Source of the DNA: Nesterenkonia lutea
GTDB taxonomy: Bacteria > Actinomycetota > Actinomycetes > Actinomycetales > Micrococcaceae
NCBI RefSeq assembly: GCF_014873955.1
Contig: NZ_JADBED010000001.1
Span: 248,001 to 312,000, forward strand
Reading direction: 5' to 3'
Length of the DNA stretch: 64,000 bases
In this document: positions 47,537 through 56,012 of the stretch, in pieces
Position numbering within the stretch: the first letter of the stretch is position 1
How the letters are laid out: each line of letters begins with the position of its first letter
The notes under the pieces: model-generated
Databases searched by the model: none
Seen by the model: only the letters and a program-made list of their open reading frames with translations
Told to the model about the DNA's origin: nothing
Made by a program: the position numbers and the translations under genes

Positions 47537-49405
47537 TCAGGAGTCCTCGGTGGCGAACTGGGTCCGGTAGAGCTCGGCGTAGCGCCCGTCGGCCGCCAGC
47601 AGCTTGGAGTGCGTGCCGCGTTCCACGATCTGGCCCGCCTCGACCACGAGGATCGCGTCGGCGGCGCGCACCGTGGAGAGCCGGTGTGCGATCACCAGCG
47701 CGGTGCGTCCCACCAGCGCCTCGGTCAGCGCGGCCTGTACGGCGGCCTCGGAGGTGGAGTCCAACGCGGCGGTGGCCTCATCGAGGATCACCACCTGGGG
47801 CTGGGCCAGCAGCAGCCGGGCCAGGGTCATCCGCTGGCGCTCTCCGCCGGAGAGTCGATAGCCGCGTTCCCCGACCACGGTGTCCAGCCCATCGGGCATG
47901 GAGTGGACCACCGATTCCAGCCGGGCCCTGCGGATGGCATCCCAGATCTGCGCGTCGGTGGCCCCGGGGGAGGGCAGGGTGAGGTTGGCGCGGATGGTGT
48001 CGTGGAAGAGGTGTCCGTCCTGGGTGACCACGCCCAGGGAAGCGCGCAGCGAGGCGAAGGTGGTGTCGCGGACGTCCACTCCGGCCAGGCGCACCGATCC
48101 GGAGTCGACGTCATAGAGCCGTGCCAGCAGGGCGGCGATGGTGGACTTGCCGGCTCCTGAGGAGCCCACGATGGCGACTGTCTGCCCGGGCTCCACGCGC
48201 AGGCTGACGCCGTGGAGGACCTCTTCGCCACCGCGCTGGTCCAAGGTCGCGACCTCCTCCAGCGAGGCGAGTGAGACCTTCTCCGCAGACGGGTAGGAGA
48301 AGGTGACCTCGTCGAACTCCACGGCGGCAGGGCCCTCCGGCAGCGGCTCGGCGTCCTCCTTCTCTGTGATCAGCGGCTTGAGGTCCAGCACCTCGAAGAC
48401 TCGCTCGAAGCTGACCAGAGCGCTCATCACTTCCACCCGAGCGCTCGCGAGGGCGGTCAGCGGCGCATAGAGGCGGGTGAGCAGCAGCGCCAGGGAGACG
48501 ACCGCCCCGGCTTCGAGATCGCCGACGATGGCGTAGAAGCCGCCCAGGCCGTAGACCAGGGCGAGGGCCAGTGCGGAGACCAGGGTCAGCGCGGTGACAA
48601 AGGTGGACTGCAGCATCGCGGTCTTGACCCCGATGTCCTGCACGCGCCGGGCGCGCCGCTCGAATTCGGCGGACTCCTCCTCGGGACGCCCGAAGAGCTT
48701 GATCAGCGTGGCGCCCGGGGCGGAGAAGCGTTCAGTCATCTGAGTGCCCATGGTGGCGTTGTGGTTCGCCGCCTCGCGCTGCAACACTGCCAGTCGGCTG
48801 CCCATGAGGCGGGCAGGCAGCACGAAGACCGGCAGCAGCACCAGGGCCAGCAGGGTGACCTGCCAGGACAGTGAGAGCATGGCGATGAAGGTGAGGACGA
48901 CCATCACCAGGTTCCCGACGACGCCGGAGAGGGTGCCGCTGAAAGCGCGCTGCGCCCCGATGACATCGTTGTTCAGCCGGCTCACCAGCGCGCCGGTGCG
49001 GGTGCGGGTGAAGAAGGCGATGGGCATCTTCTGCACGTGGTCGAAGACTGCGGTGCGCAGATCAAGGATCAGACCCTCACCGATCCGTGATGAGAGCCAC
49101 CGGCTGAGGATGTTGAACCCCGCATCGGCGACGGCGATGATCGCGATCAGCACGGCCAATCGGATGACGACCTCGACAGCGGCCGAGCTGGTGATCGCAT
49201 TGACGACCTGTCCAGCCAGCAGCGGAGTCGCCACCGCGAGCGCGGCGGTGACCACCGAGAGGATCAGGAACCAGATCAGCCGGGTCCGGTGGGGGCTGGC
49301 GAACTGGCCGATGCGAGTCAGCGTCTCCCGGTTGAGCGGCCGATAGTCCTTCTTCGCATGGGTCATGCTGTACAGCGAGCCCCATGCCGCGCGTTCCATG
49401 CTCAC
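47537..49405 (-). CDS. ABC-type multidrug/lipid exporter (fused permease-ATPase)
   Basis: A 622-residue half-transporter. The type I exporter membrane domain (six helices, about 30-320) is followed by an ATPase domain (about 365-620). Visible motifs are Walker A VGSSGAGKST, Q-loop VTQDGHLF, signature LSGGERQRM, Walker B VVILDEATAALD and H-loop IAHRLS. The substrate is unknown; relatives export drugs or lipids as homo- or heterodimers. GTG 49405 (MSMERAAWGSLY) is chosen by family appearance, with ATG 49366 (MTHAKK) as the alternative. No clear Shine-Dalgarno is seen at any candidate. Confidence 0.9.
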   Translation of the reverse strand: MSMERAAWGSLYSMTHAKKDYRPLNRETLTRIGQFASPHRTRLIWFLILSVVTAALAVATPLLAGQVVNAITSSAAVEVVIRLAVLIAIIAVADAGFNILSRWLSSRIGEGLILDLRTAVFDHVQKMPIAFFTRTRTGALVSRLNNDVIGAQRAFSGTLSGVVGNLVMVVLTFIAMLSLSWQVTLLALVLLPVFVLPARLMGSRLAVLQREAANHNATMGTQMTERFSAPGATLIKLFGRPEEESAEFERRARRVQDIGVKTAMLQSTFVTALTLVSALALALVYGLGGFYAIVGDLEAGAVVSLALLLTRLYAPLTALASARVEVMSALVSFERVFEVLDLKPLITEKEDAEPLPEGPAAVEFDEVTFSYPSAEKVSLASLEEVATLDQRGGEEVLHGVSLRVEPGQTVAIVGSSGAGKSTIAALLARLYDVDSGSVRLAGVDVRDTTFASLRASLGVVTQDGHLFHDTIRANLTLPSPGATDAQIWDAIRRARLESVVHSMPDGLDTVVGERGYRLSGGERQRMTLARLLLAQPQVVILDEATAALDSTSEAAVQAALTEALVGRTALVIAHRLSTVRAADAILVVEAGQIVERGTHSKLLAADGRYAELYRTQFATEDS

Positions 49406-49567
49406 GCACAAACCCCCAAGATCTCCGGTGATGCCGCGCTGGCTGCCACGGCACCGTTGTCAGCACAAGAGACAACCCACGTCACGCTACTCGCATTCCG
49501 GCAGCCCCCTCGCCCCAGAGCGGCCGACCCTTGGGCGTCGCCGGACCACTGACGTAGTGTCGCTGCC

Positions 49568-49798
49568 ATGGATCTTGATCCCATGTCGGTGCTGTTCCTG
49601 CTCTTCGGTCTGGCGGCCGTCGCCGTCGTCGTGGGGTTCATCGTGATCGCGCTGATCCAGGTGCTCCGCGAGCCTCTGCTGCCGCCGGCGCTGCGGATGT
49701 GCTGGGTGATCGTCCTGATTGCTCTTCCGATCCTCGGCACGCTCGTCTGGTTCGTCTTCGGGCAGAGCATCAATGAGCGGATCCTCTCTGCGATCTGA
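49568..49798 (+). CDS. Small PLDc_N-domain membrane protein
   Basis: A 76-residue protein with two hydrophobic helices (about residues 6-32 and 43-66). It resembles the N-terminal membrane domain of cardiolipin synthases (PLDc_N), with MCWVIVLIALPILGTLVWFVFG as the core. Stand-alone copies are common in actinobacteria, with unknown role. ATG follows TAGTGT by nine bases, suggesting a leaderless or very short leader. Confidence 0.8.
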   Translation: MDLDPMSVLFLLFGLAAVAVVVGFIVIALIQVLREPLLPPALRMCWVIVLIALPILGTLVWFVFGQSINERILSAI

Positions 49799-49844
49799 CG
49801 CCAGGTCCGGCCTGGGGATGTGACAGGCGTGTAAAAGGTGGGCC

Positions 49845-49859
49845 GATTGTTCCACAATC
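49845..49859. promoter_or_regulatory. GATTGT-TCC-ACAATC operator (first of a tandem pair)
   Basis: Six-base perfect arms, very close to the pxpA dyad. It starts 24 bases before the second dyad, i.e. on nearly the same face of the helix (about 2.3 turns). Confidence 0.65.
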
Positions 49860-49868
49860 CCTTGCCTG

Positions 49869-49882
49869 GATTGTTGAACAAC
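49869..49882. promoter_or_regulatory. GATTGTTGAACAAC operator (second of a tandem pair)
   Basis: It shares GATTGTTGAACAA with the dyad before pxpA. It lies about 100 bases before the NRAMP-like gene. Confidence 0.65.
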
Positions 49883-49979
49883 AGTACTGTGATCGGTGAT
49901 CCACGGAATAGACGTGCGTCACACGTGCACTGCGCACAGTGCCGCCGCTGTTTCCCCTACTGACCCACGGAGGGCTCCT

Positions 49980-51290
49980 GTGGCTGACGCCTCAACCCCC
50001 AGATCGTCTTCAGCAGATGCACCCCACACCCCCGAGACCCACGGGCCAGATTCGAACGGGCCAGATTCGAACGGGTCGGATTCGAACGGGCCGGTGCTGA
50101 TCCGGACCCGCCGAACCGCGCTGCTCGGGGCGATGTTCCTGATGGCCACCAGTGCCGTGGGCCCGGGCTTCATCACCCAGACCGCCACGTTCACCTATCA
50201 GCTGGGAGCCGCCTTCGGCTTCGCGATTTTGATCTCGGTGCTGGTCGACATCGCTGTGCAGCTCAACGTCTGGCGGGTGCTCGGGGTCTCCGGGCTCTAC
50301 GCCCAGACCCTGGGCAACCGCATCCTGCCCGGCCTGGGCTGGGCGCTCGCGGCACTGATCTTCTTCGGCGGCGTGGTCTTCAACATCGGCAACATCGCCG
50401 GCGCCGGCCTGGGCCTCAACGCCATGACCGGCATGGACGCCCGCATCGGCGGTGCGCTCTCGGTGATCCTCGCGCTGCTGATCTTCCTCTCCAAGAAGGC
50501 CGGGGTCGCGCTGGACCGGATCGTGGTCGGCTGTGGCGCCGTGCTGATCCTGCTGATGATCTTCATGGCCGTCACCACTGCCCCGCCGCTGGGGGAGGCG
50601 CTGCGTCAGACCTTCGTGCCCGACCAGGTGGAGTTCCTGGTGATCACCACGCTGATCGGCGGCACCGTCGGCGGCTATATCACCTATGCCGGCGCCCACC
50701 GGCTCATCGCCTCGGGCAACACCGGGGTCGAGAACGTCAAGGCGATCTCGCAGACCTCGGTGCTCGGGATCATCGTGGCCACCGTCATTCGCTTCCTGCT
50801 CTTCCTGGCGATCCTCGGGGTCGTCTCCACCGGTGCGGTCCTGGCGGAGGACAACGTCGCGGCAGATGCCTTCTCGGTGGCTCTCGGAGAGATCGGTCTG
50901 CGCGTCTTCGGTGCGGTCTTCTGGGTCGCCGCGATCACCTCGATCCTGGGCTGCACCTACACCACGGTGTCCTTCCTGACCACGGAGAACACCAAGGACC
51001 GCACGAAGAACTGGTACTTCCTCGGCTTTCTGGTGCTCACCAGCGGGGTCTTCCTGCTGCTCGGCCAGGCGCCGCAGACCCTGCTGATCATGGCGGGCGC
51101 GTTCAACGGCACTGTGCTCCCGCTGGGATTCGCGGTGATCCTCTACGCCGCATGGCGCCGCCGGGACCTGCTGCAGGGCTATAGGTACCCCAAGTGGCTG
51201 CTCATCCTCGGCGTCCTGGTCTGGCTGCTGACCATCTTCATGGGCTACAGCTCGCTGGGCGGTCTGGCCAGCCTCTGGACCGAAGGGTGA
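49980..51290 (+). CDS. NRAMP-fold carrier lacking the canonical metal-binding motif (YcsG-like)
   Basis: A 436-residue integral membrane protein with about 11 helices of the NRAMP/SLC11 fold. The TM1 motif reads [13 protein letters not shown] where metal transporters have DPGN. The TM6 region reads [16 protein letters not shown] rather than MPHN. The Mn/Fe ligands are therefore absent, and an organic substrate is more plausible. Bacillus ycsG, a similar NRAMP-like gene, sits with ycsF (pxpA), ycsI (DUF1445) and kipI-kipA. The N-terminal tail has GPDSN repeats. The start is GTG 49980 behind GGAGGG. It overlaps the DUF1445 gene as GTGA. Confidence 0.82.
   Translation: MADASTPRSSSADAPHTPETHGPDSNGPDSNGSDSNGPVLIRTRRTALLGAMFLMATSAVGPGFITQTATFTYQLGAAFGFAILISVLVDIAVQLNVWRVLGVSGLYAQTLGNRILPGLGWALAALIFFGGVVFNIGNIAGAGLGLNAMTGMDARIGGALSVILALLIFLSKKAGVALDRIVVGCGAVLILLMIFMAVTTAPPLGEALRQTFVPDQVEFLVITTLIGGTVGGYITYAGAHRLIASGNTGVENVKAISQTSVLGIIVATVIRFLLFLAILGVVSTGAVLAEDNVAADAFSVALGEIGLRVFGAVFWVAAITSILGCTYTTVSFLTTENTKDRTKNWYFLGFLVLTSGVFLLLGQAPQTLLIMAGAFNGTVLPLGFAVILYAAWRRRDLLQGYRYPKWLLILGVLVWLLTIFMGYSSLGGLASLWTEG
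50040..50092 (+). repeat. 15-bp tandem repeats in the NRAMP-like gene
   Basis: The unit ACGGGCCAGATTCGA recurs about 3.5 times, encoding [10 protein letters not shown] in the cytosolic N-terminal tail. Confidence 0.85.
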
Positions 51291-52111
51291 TCCCGCCGGA
51301 CACAGGCTTCACCCCCGGAGGGGCGCCGCTGAACCCCGCCGCAGCCCGCGCACGCTTCCGTGCCGGGCTGCGGCGGCCCACCAGCGGGATCAGCCCGGGC
51401 TTCGCCCAGGTCAACCTGCTGGCGCTGCCGCGTGAGCTGGCCTTCGACATGCTGCTCTTCGCGCAGCGCAACCCGAAGTCCTGTCCGGTGCTGGGCGTCT
51501 TCGAACCGGGCCAGCACGACGACGCCGGCATCGCACACCCATTGCTGGCCGAGGGTGACCTCCGCACTGATCTCCCCGCCTACCGGGTCTACCGCGACGG
51601 CGAGCTCATCGCTGAACCCGATGACGCCACCGCGCACTGGCGCGAGGATCTGGTCGCCTTCCTGATCGGGTGCAGCTTCACCTTCGAAGCCCCGCTGCTG
51701 GAGGCCGGAATCCCGATCGCCCATATCGAGCAGGGCGTGAACGTGCCGATGTACACGACCGCCATCCGCTGCGCACCGGCGGGCCGGCTCCGCGGCCCTC
51801 TGGTGGTGTCCATGCGTCCGCTGCCGGCGGATCAGATCGCCGACGCCGTGCGGATCACCTCACGCTACCCAGGAGTCCACGGCGCCCCGGTGCACATCGG
51901 CAGTCCCGCAGCACTCGGAATCGATGACCTCGCCTCCCCGGACTTCGGGGATCCGGTGGAGATCCCCGCAGGCTGGACGCCGGTCTTCTGGGCCTGTGGG
52001 GTCACCCCGCAGGCGGAGGTGATGGAGTCCAAGCCGGAGCTGGCGATCAGCCACGCGCCGGGGCACATGCTGATCACCGACCTGCCCGACGCCCAGCTTC
52101 AGGTGCCGTGA
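51287..52111 (+). CDS. DUF1445 putative hydro-lyase (D-glutamate-cyclase-related, YcsI-like)
   Basis: A 274-residue soluble protein. It has [63 protein letters not shown] and [13 protein letters not shown], and ends with [31 protein letters not shown], all typical of DUF1445. The C-terminal C-G-V-T-P-Q and HxPGHM motifs are the conserved active-site-like parts. The related domain is found in vertebrate D-glutamate cyclase (D-glutamate to 5-oxo-D-proline). Beside oxoprolinase genes this supports a glutamate/oxoproline reaction, but the bacterial activity is inference. Its GTG start overlaps the carrier stop. Confidence 0.88.
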   Translation: MIPPDTGFTPGGAPLNPAAARARFRAGLRRPTSGISPGFAQVNLLALPRELAFDMLLFAQRNPKSCPVLGVFEPGQHDDAGIAHPLLAEGDLRTDLPAYRVYRDGELIAEPDDATAHWREDLVAFLIGCSFTFEAPLLEAGIPIAHIEQGVNVPMYTTAIRCAPAGRLRGPLVVSMRPLPADQIADAVRITSRYPGVHGAPVHIGSPAALGIDDLASPDFGDPVEIPAGWTPVFWACGVTPQAEVMESKPELAISHAPGHMLITDLPDAQLQVP

Positions 52112-52161
52112 CACAGCCCTTCGGAGCTGTCAGTGCTCGTGAGGCACTGGAGCGCGGTCCC

Positions 52162-53442
52162 TCAGGGGCGCTGTGGGCCGGGGGCCGCGCCGTCGTCGTC
52201 CTTGGCCCGCGGACCTGAACGAGGGATTCTGCGCGGGACCCCCTGGAGCACGTCGTGGCGACCGTGGACCAGCCAGTACAGGATCAGCGCGACGACGACC
52301 ACGCCTGCGCAGGCGCCATACATGAAGCGATAGTCAGCGAAGCCGACCAGCGGTCCCAGCAGCAGCGGGGAGAAGCCGAAGCCGGTGTCGAGCATGATGA
52401 AGAAGGTCGAGATCCCGATGCTCGTGCGGTGGGCGGGCAGGTCCGAGGCGATGATCGCCTGCAGCACCGGCAGCAGCGAGCCGAACCCGAAGCCGGCCAG
52501 CACCCCGGCGGTGAGCAGGACGCCCTGGTTGGGTGCCCACGCCAGCAGTCCCATGGCCACGATGTAGAAGATCACGGCGGGGTACACGGCGAGGTTGTCC
52601 CCGTAGCGGTCTTGGATCCTGCCCATGAACAGGCGCGACACCAGGACAGCACCGGCGTAGATCACGAAGAACAGCGAGGCCGCGTCCACCATGTCGAGGC
52701 TGCGGGCATAGCCGTTGAGGAAGGTCATCACCGAGGCGAAGCCGATGCCCAGCAGCATCGCCACCAGGGAGATCTTGAACGCGCGCGGCTCGATGATGTC
52801 CCGAGGGCGCAGCGTCAGCTTCTCCCGCAGGCTGGTCCGCCAGGGTCTGTCCTCGGGGAGCTTGAGGAACAGCACCGCGATCAGTCCGAAGACGGAGACG
52901 ATGGTGACCGCCACGAACATCGCCCAGAAGTCATAGCGCTGAGTCAGCTGGATCGCGGCCAGCGGCCCGATCGCCGGGGGCAGGGAGTTGGCGAGCAGAT
53001 AGTATCCGGCGCCCTCACCGCGGCGGGAGGCGGGGATCATCGCGAAGACGCCGGCGTTGAGCGCGGTCTGTCCGAAGCCGAAGGAGATCCCGTGCACGGC
53101 GCGCAGCGCGATGAGCATCTCGTAGCTGTCCACCCAGAGGTACGCCAGGCCGGCGAGGACATAGACCACCAGGCACGCCAGCACAGTGCGGCGCCGACCC
53201 AGGAAGTTCACGTACTTGCCCGCGAAGACCCGCGCACCCAGGGCGCCGACAACGAAGGCCGAGGCCGCGAACCCGGCGGCAGTCTCACCGGCGGCGAACT
53301 CCTCGGCCGCGTAGACCGCCAGCCCGGTCACCAGCACGAAGAAGACGATGGCCAGGAAGAGATTGATGACGATCGCCAGCAGGAAATCTTTGGTGAAGAG
53401 CGGCTCCTTCGGCGTCGCCGCGGGGTGCTTGTTCTGGGCCAT
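52162..53442 (-). CDS. MFS transporter
   Basis: A 426-residue 12-helix major facilitator. The loop 2-3 motif is GKYVNFLGRRRTVL, close to the MFS G-x-L-x-D-R-x-G-R/K signature. RAVHGISFGFGQTALN is the TM4 motif, and a second-half motif is SRLFMGRIQDRYGDN. It resembles arabinose-efflux/drug permeases. ATG 53442 is used; GTG 53445 adds one residue. A GATTGTT half-site lies nine bases upstream, which may link it to the oxoproline regulon, weakly. The cargo is unknown. Confidence 0.88.
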   Translation of the reverse strand: MAQNKHPAATPKEPLFTKDFLLAIVINLFLAIVFFVLVTGLAVYAAEEFAAGETAAGFAASAFVVGALGARVFAGKYVNFLGRRRTVLACLVVYVLAGLAYLWVDSYEMLIALRAVHGISFGFGQTALNAGVFAMIPASRRGEGAGYYLLANSLPPAIGPLAAIQLTQRYDFWAMFVAVTIVSVFGLIAVLFLKLPEDRPWRTSLREKLTLRPRDIIEPRAFKISLVAMLLGIGFASVMTFLNGYARSLDMVDAASLFFVIYAGAVLVSRLFMGRIQDRYGDNLAVYPAVIFYIVAMGLLAWAPNQGVLLTAGVLAGFGFGSLLPVLQAIIASDLPAHRTSIGISTFFIMLDTGFGFSPLLLGPLVGFADYRFMYGACAGVVVVALILYWLVHGRHDVLQGVPRRIPRSGPRAKDDDGAAPGPQRP

Positions 53443-53549
53443 CACAGGCCGATTGTTTCATGGTTCGCAGAAGAAACGACCGAAGGGCGAGCGGAGATCG
53501 GCATGGTGCAGATCACAGCGCGGCGGGCGCCGTATGGGACCCTGGTGGG

Positions 53550-54851
53550 ATGATCCACAGTGTCCGGGAGATGGGACAGCGAGCTCTCCTCATCGAGCTC
53601 GCCACCGAGAAGGACCGCCCCCACCTCTCGGCACATCTCCGGCAGAGTCCCCTCCCCGGTCAGGTGGAAGTGATCCCCGGCACCAGAACGGTGCTGGTGG
53701 ACTTCCGCCGACGCCGGGACGCCCTCGCGGCGATGAAGCTCGCCAAGCGGCTGAAGGTGCGCCGGCGCCGGGACGCCGATGCCGAGCAGGACGCACCGGA
53801 GACCGCGGACGGTGGCCTGATGACCCTGCCCGGGTCCTTCGCGCCGTGCCTGGGGCTGGATGACCGTGAAGCGGTGGTCGAGGTGCTCGACGTCGGCGGA
53901 CGACCAGACCGGGTGCTCGTCCAGGACATGGGCCGCTTCGGCTTCGGTGAGGCAGGCGTTGGCAGATCGGGGTCCGTGGATCTCGTCGCGGCGCGCCAGG
54001 CCAACCGGCTCGTGGGCAATGACGATTCTGCCGCGGTCTTCGAGGTCCGCTCGGGCGAACTCAGCCTGCGGATCTGGCAGACCTCGATCCTGGCCGCAGC
54101 CGGAGCCGAGGTCTCCATGGAGATCATCACCGAGGAGCTCGTGCCGATCTCCCGCGGCGGGACCGATGCCGCGAGGACCGCTTCCCGTTCCCGCGCGGTC
54201 CCGGTGCGAGCGCCCTTCTGGGTCTTCCCCGGGGAGACGCTGCGGCTGGGTCCGGTGCAGCGCGGGGTCTACGCATACCTGGGGATCTCCGGGGGACTCG
54301 ACGCCCCCCTCCGCCTGGGCAGCGCCTCCACCGATCTGGGTGCCCGGATCGGCCCCGCTCCCGTCCAGCCGGGCCACCGCTACGCTCTTGCCGGGGCGGC
54401 CTCGCGGTTCGTGGGCATCGCCTCGGTGGCGCCCACTCCGCTGCCGCCGCTCGATGCCCCCACCGTGCTCCGCTACGTGCCGGGACCTCGTGAGGAGTAC
54501 TTCGGCACCCGCCGGGCTGCAGCTGCGGGACTCTCCCGTCTGGAGGGCCAGCCCTGGGAAGCCATGGAGCCCTCGGGCCGCGCCGGTCTCCGGCTGGACG
54601 GCGACGATCCGATCCGTCGCACACAGTCCGAGCCGCTGGCCGCGGAGCCGCTGATCCGCGGGGCCATCTGCGTCTGCGCCGCGGGCCAGCCGACGATCGC
54701 GCTCGCCGAGCATCCGGTCACGAGCACCGACCCCGTGCTCGGAGTCGTGGTGCGAGAGGATCTTGCCCTGGTCGCGCAGCTGCGTGCAGGCGCGCAGGTC
54801 AGATTTCAGGCCGTGGATCCCGAATCGCTGGGGGCCGTGCGGCCTCGATGA
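53550..54851 (+). CDS. PxpC-like protein with a vestigial PxpB N-terminal stub
   Basis: A 433-residue protein. Residues 1 to about 75 (MIHSVREMGQRALLIELATE) match the first domain of PxpB, but the FGGFAPGF-containing second domain is missing. A short basic linker (KLAKRLKVRRRRDADAEQ) leads to a PxpC/KipA domain (about 110-430) with VLDVGGRPDRVLVQDMGRFGFGEAGVGRSGSVDLVAARQANRL and LGISGGL. It is a divergent paralogue of the 42407 gene. It may be a regulatory or alternative-substrate subunit, or a decaying duplicate. ATG 53550 is weakly supported by GGTGGG. It is divergent from the MFS gene. Confidence 0.8.
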   Translation: MIHSVREMGQRALLIELATEKDRPHLSAHLRQSPLPGQVEVIPGTRTVLVDFRRRRDALAAMKLAKRLKVRRRRDADAEQDAPETADGGLMTLPGSFAPCLGLDDREAVVEVLDVGGRPDRVLVQDMGRFGFGEAGVGRSGSVDLVAARQANRLVGNDDSAAVFEVRSGELSLRIWQTSILAAAGAEVSMEIITEELVPISRGGTDAARTASRSRAVPVRAPFWVFPGETLRLGPVQRGVYAYLGISGGLDAPLRLGSASTDLGARIGPAPVQPGHRYALAGAASRFVGIASVAPTPLPPLDAPTVLRYVPGPREEYFGTRRAAAAGLSRLEGQPWEAMEPSGRAGLRLDGDDPIRRTQSEPLAAEPLIRGAICVCAAGQPTIALAEHPVTSTDPVLGVVVREDLALVAQLRAGAQVRFQAVDPESLGAVRPR

Positions 54852-54986
54852 GACAATGATCGACGACGCGGTGCGCTCGCCCCAGACACCGAGACCGGAT
54901 CCGACGCCGGCGTCCCTGCACCCCTCATCAAGGAGTCCATCATCGCTGCCGAGTCTCCCCACTCCCAGACCAGTCCCCAGGGTGAC

Positions 54987-55931
54987 GTGACGGCCGAAGA
55001 GTCGATCCACGATGCTCCGACCCCGCCCGAGGCGCGGCGCACCTCCATACCGGGAAACCTGGTCCGTGGCGCGCTCATCGGTGCGGTGGAGACCGTCCCC
55101 GGGGTCTCCGGGGGCACCGTGGCGCTCGTGGTCGGGATCTACCGCCAGCTCATCGATTCCGCCTCGCATGTGGTCTCCGCAGGTCGGACGCTGATCACCG
55201 GCCCGGACCGCTGGGCCGGATTCAGGCACCACCTCAGGCTGGTGGACTGGAAGATCATCATCCCAGTGATGCTCGGCATGATCATCACGGTCTTCACCGT
55301 GGCGGGACCGATGTCCACCGCGGTGGAGACCTACCCCGTGCTGACCCGCGCCACGTTCTTCGGCATGGTGCTCGCCTCGATCGCAGTGCCGCTGCGCATG
55401 GCTCTGGAGGACCGGGAAGGTCCCCTCCGCATGCGGCACATCCTGGCCGGAATCCTCGCGGCGGCGGTGGTCTTCTGGCTCGTCTCACTCCCGCCGACCT
55501 CCGTTGAGCCCTCCTGGTACGTGATCCTTCCCGCCGCCGCGATCGCCGTCTCGGCGCTGCTGCTTCCCGGGCTCTCCGGATCCTTCCTGCTGCTGACCTT
55601 CGGTCTGTACGAGCCCACCCTGCGCGCCGCCTCCGAGTTTGACCTCGGCTACCTGGGCATCTTCGCGCTGGGTCTCGCGATAGGGCTGGTCGCGATCGTC
55701 AAGGGGCTGAAGTGGCTGTTGGATCATCACCATCGGATCACCATGGTGGTGCTCACCGGTGTCATGATCGGTGCGCTTCGCACGCTGTGGCCCTGGCAGG
55801 ACGAAGGCCGTGGACTGCAGGGACCGGGGGATGAGCTCGGTCTGGTGCTGCTGCTGGGGGCCGCAGGCTTCGCCGTCGTGCTGGTGCTCGTGCTGCTGGA
55901 CTACCGGCTCTCCCGGCGCCAGATGCGCTGA
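54987..55931 (+). CDS. DUF368 membrane protein (PopT-like polyprenyl-phosphate translocase family)
   Basis: A 314-residue protein with eight or so helices and the DUF368 signatures RGALIGAVETVPGVSGGTVALVVGIYRQLI (residues ~26-55) and LLLPGLSGSFLLLTFGLYEPTL (about 190-211). DUF368 proteins have been reported as undecaprenyl-phosphate translocases recycling the cell-wall carrier lipid. The C-terminal LDYRLSRRQ is cytosolic. The start is uncertain: GTG 54987 has no Shine-Dalgarno. The only strong site, AAGGAG at 54930-54935, lies six bases before an in-frame ATC at 54942. It is downstream of the PxpC-like gene by 135 bases. Confidence 0.87.
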   Translation: MTAEESIHDAPTPPEARRTSIPGNLVRGALIGAVETVPGVSGGTVALVVGIYRQLIDSASHVVSAGRTLITGPDRWAGFRHHLRLVDWKIIIPVMLGMIITVFTVAGPMSTAVETYPVLTRATFFGMVLASIAVPLRMALEDREGPLRMRHILAGILAAAVVFWLVSLPPTSVEPSWYVILPAAAIAVSALLLPGLSGSFLLLTFGLYEPTLRAASEFDLGYLGIFALGLAIGLVAIVKGLKWLLDHHHRITMVVLTGVMIGALRTLWPWQDEGRGLQGPGDELGLVLLLGAAGFAVVLVLVLLDYRLSRRQMR

Positions 55932-56012
55932 CAGCGCCTCGGCGGGGCGGTTCCTCCCTCGAGCACACCGGCCCTTGCCCGTGCGGAAACCCTGCGGGAT
56001 GGTGAAGCCACT

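Noticed and set aside
49980..51290. Annotation as a manganese/iron NRAMP transporter
   Set aside because: The DPGN and MPHN metal ligands are absent, so the standard family label would mislead.
53451..53465. GATTGTT half-site before the MFS gene as a further GntR operator
   Set aside because: Only one arm matches; the other arm is too diverged to list it as a site.
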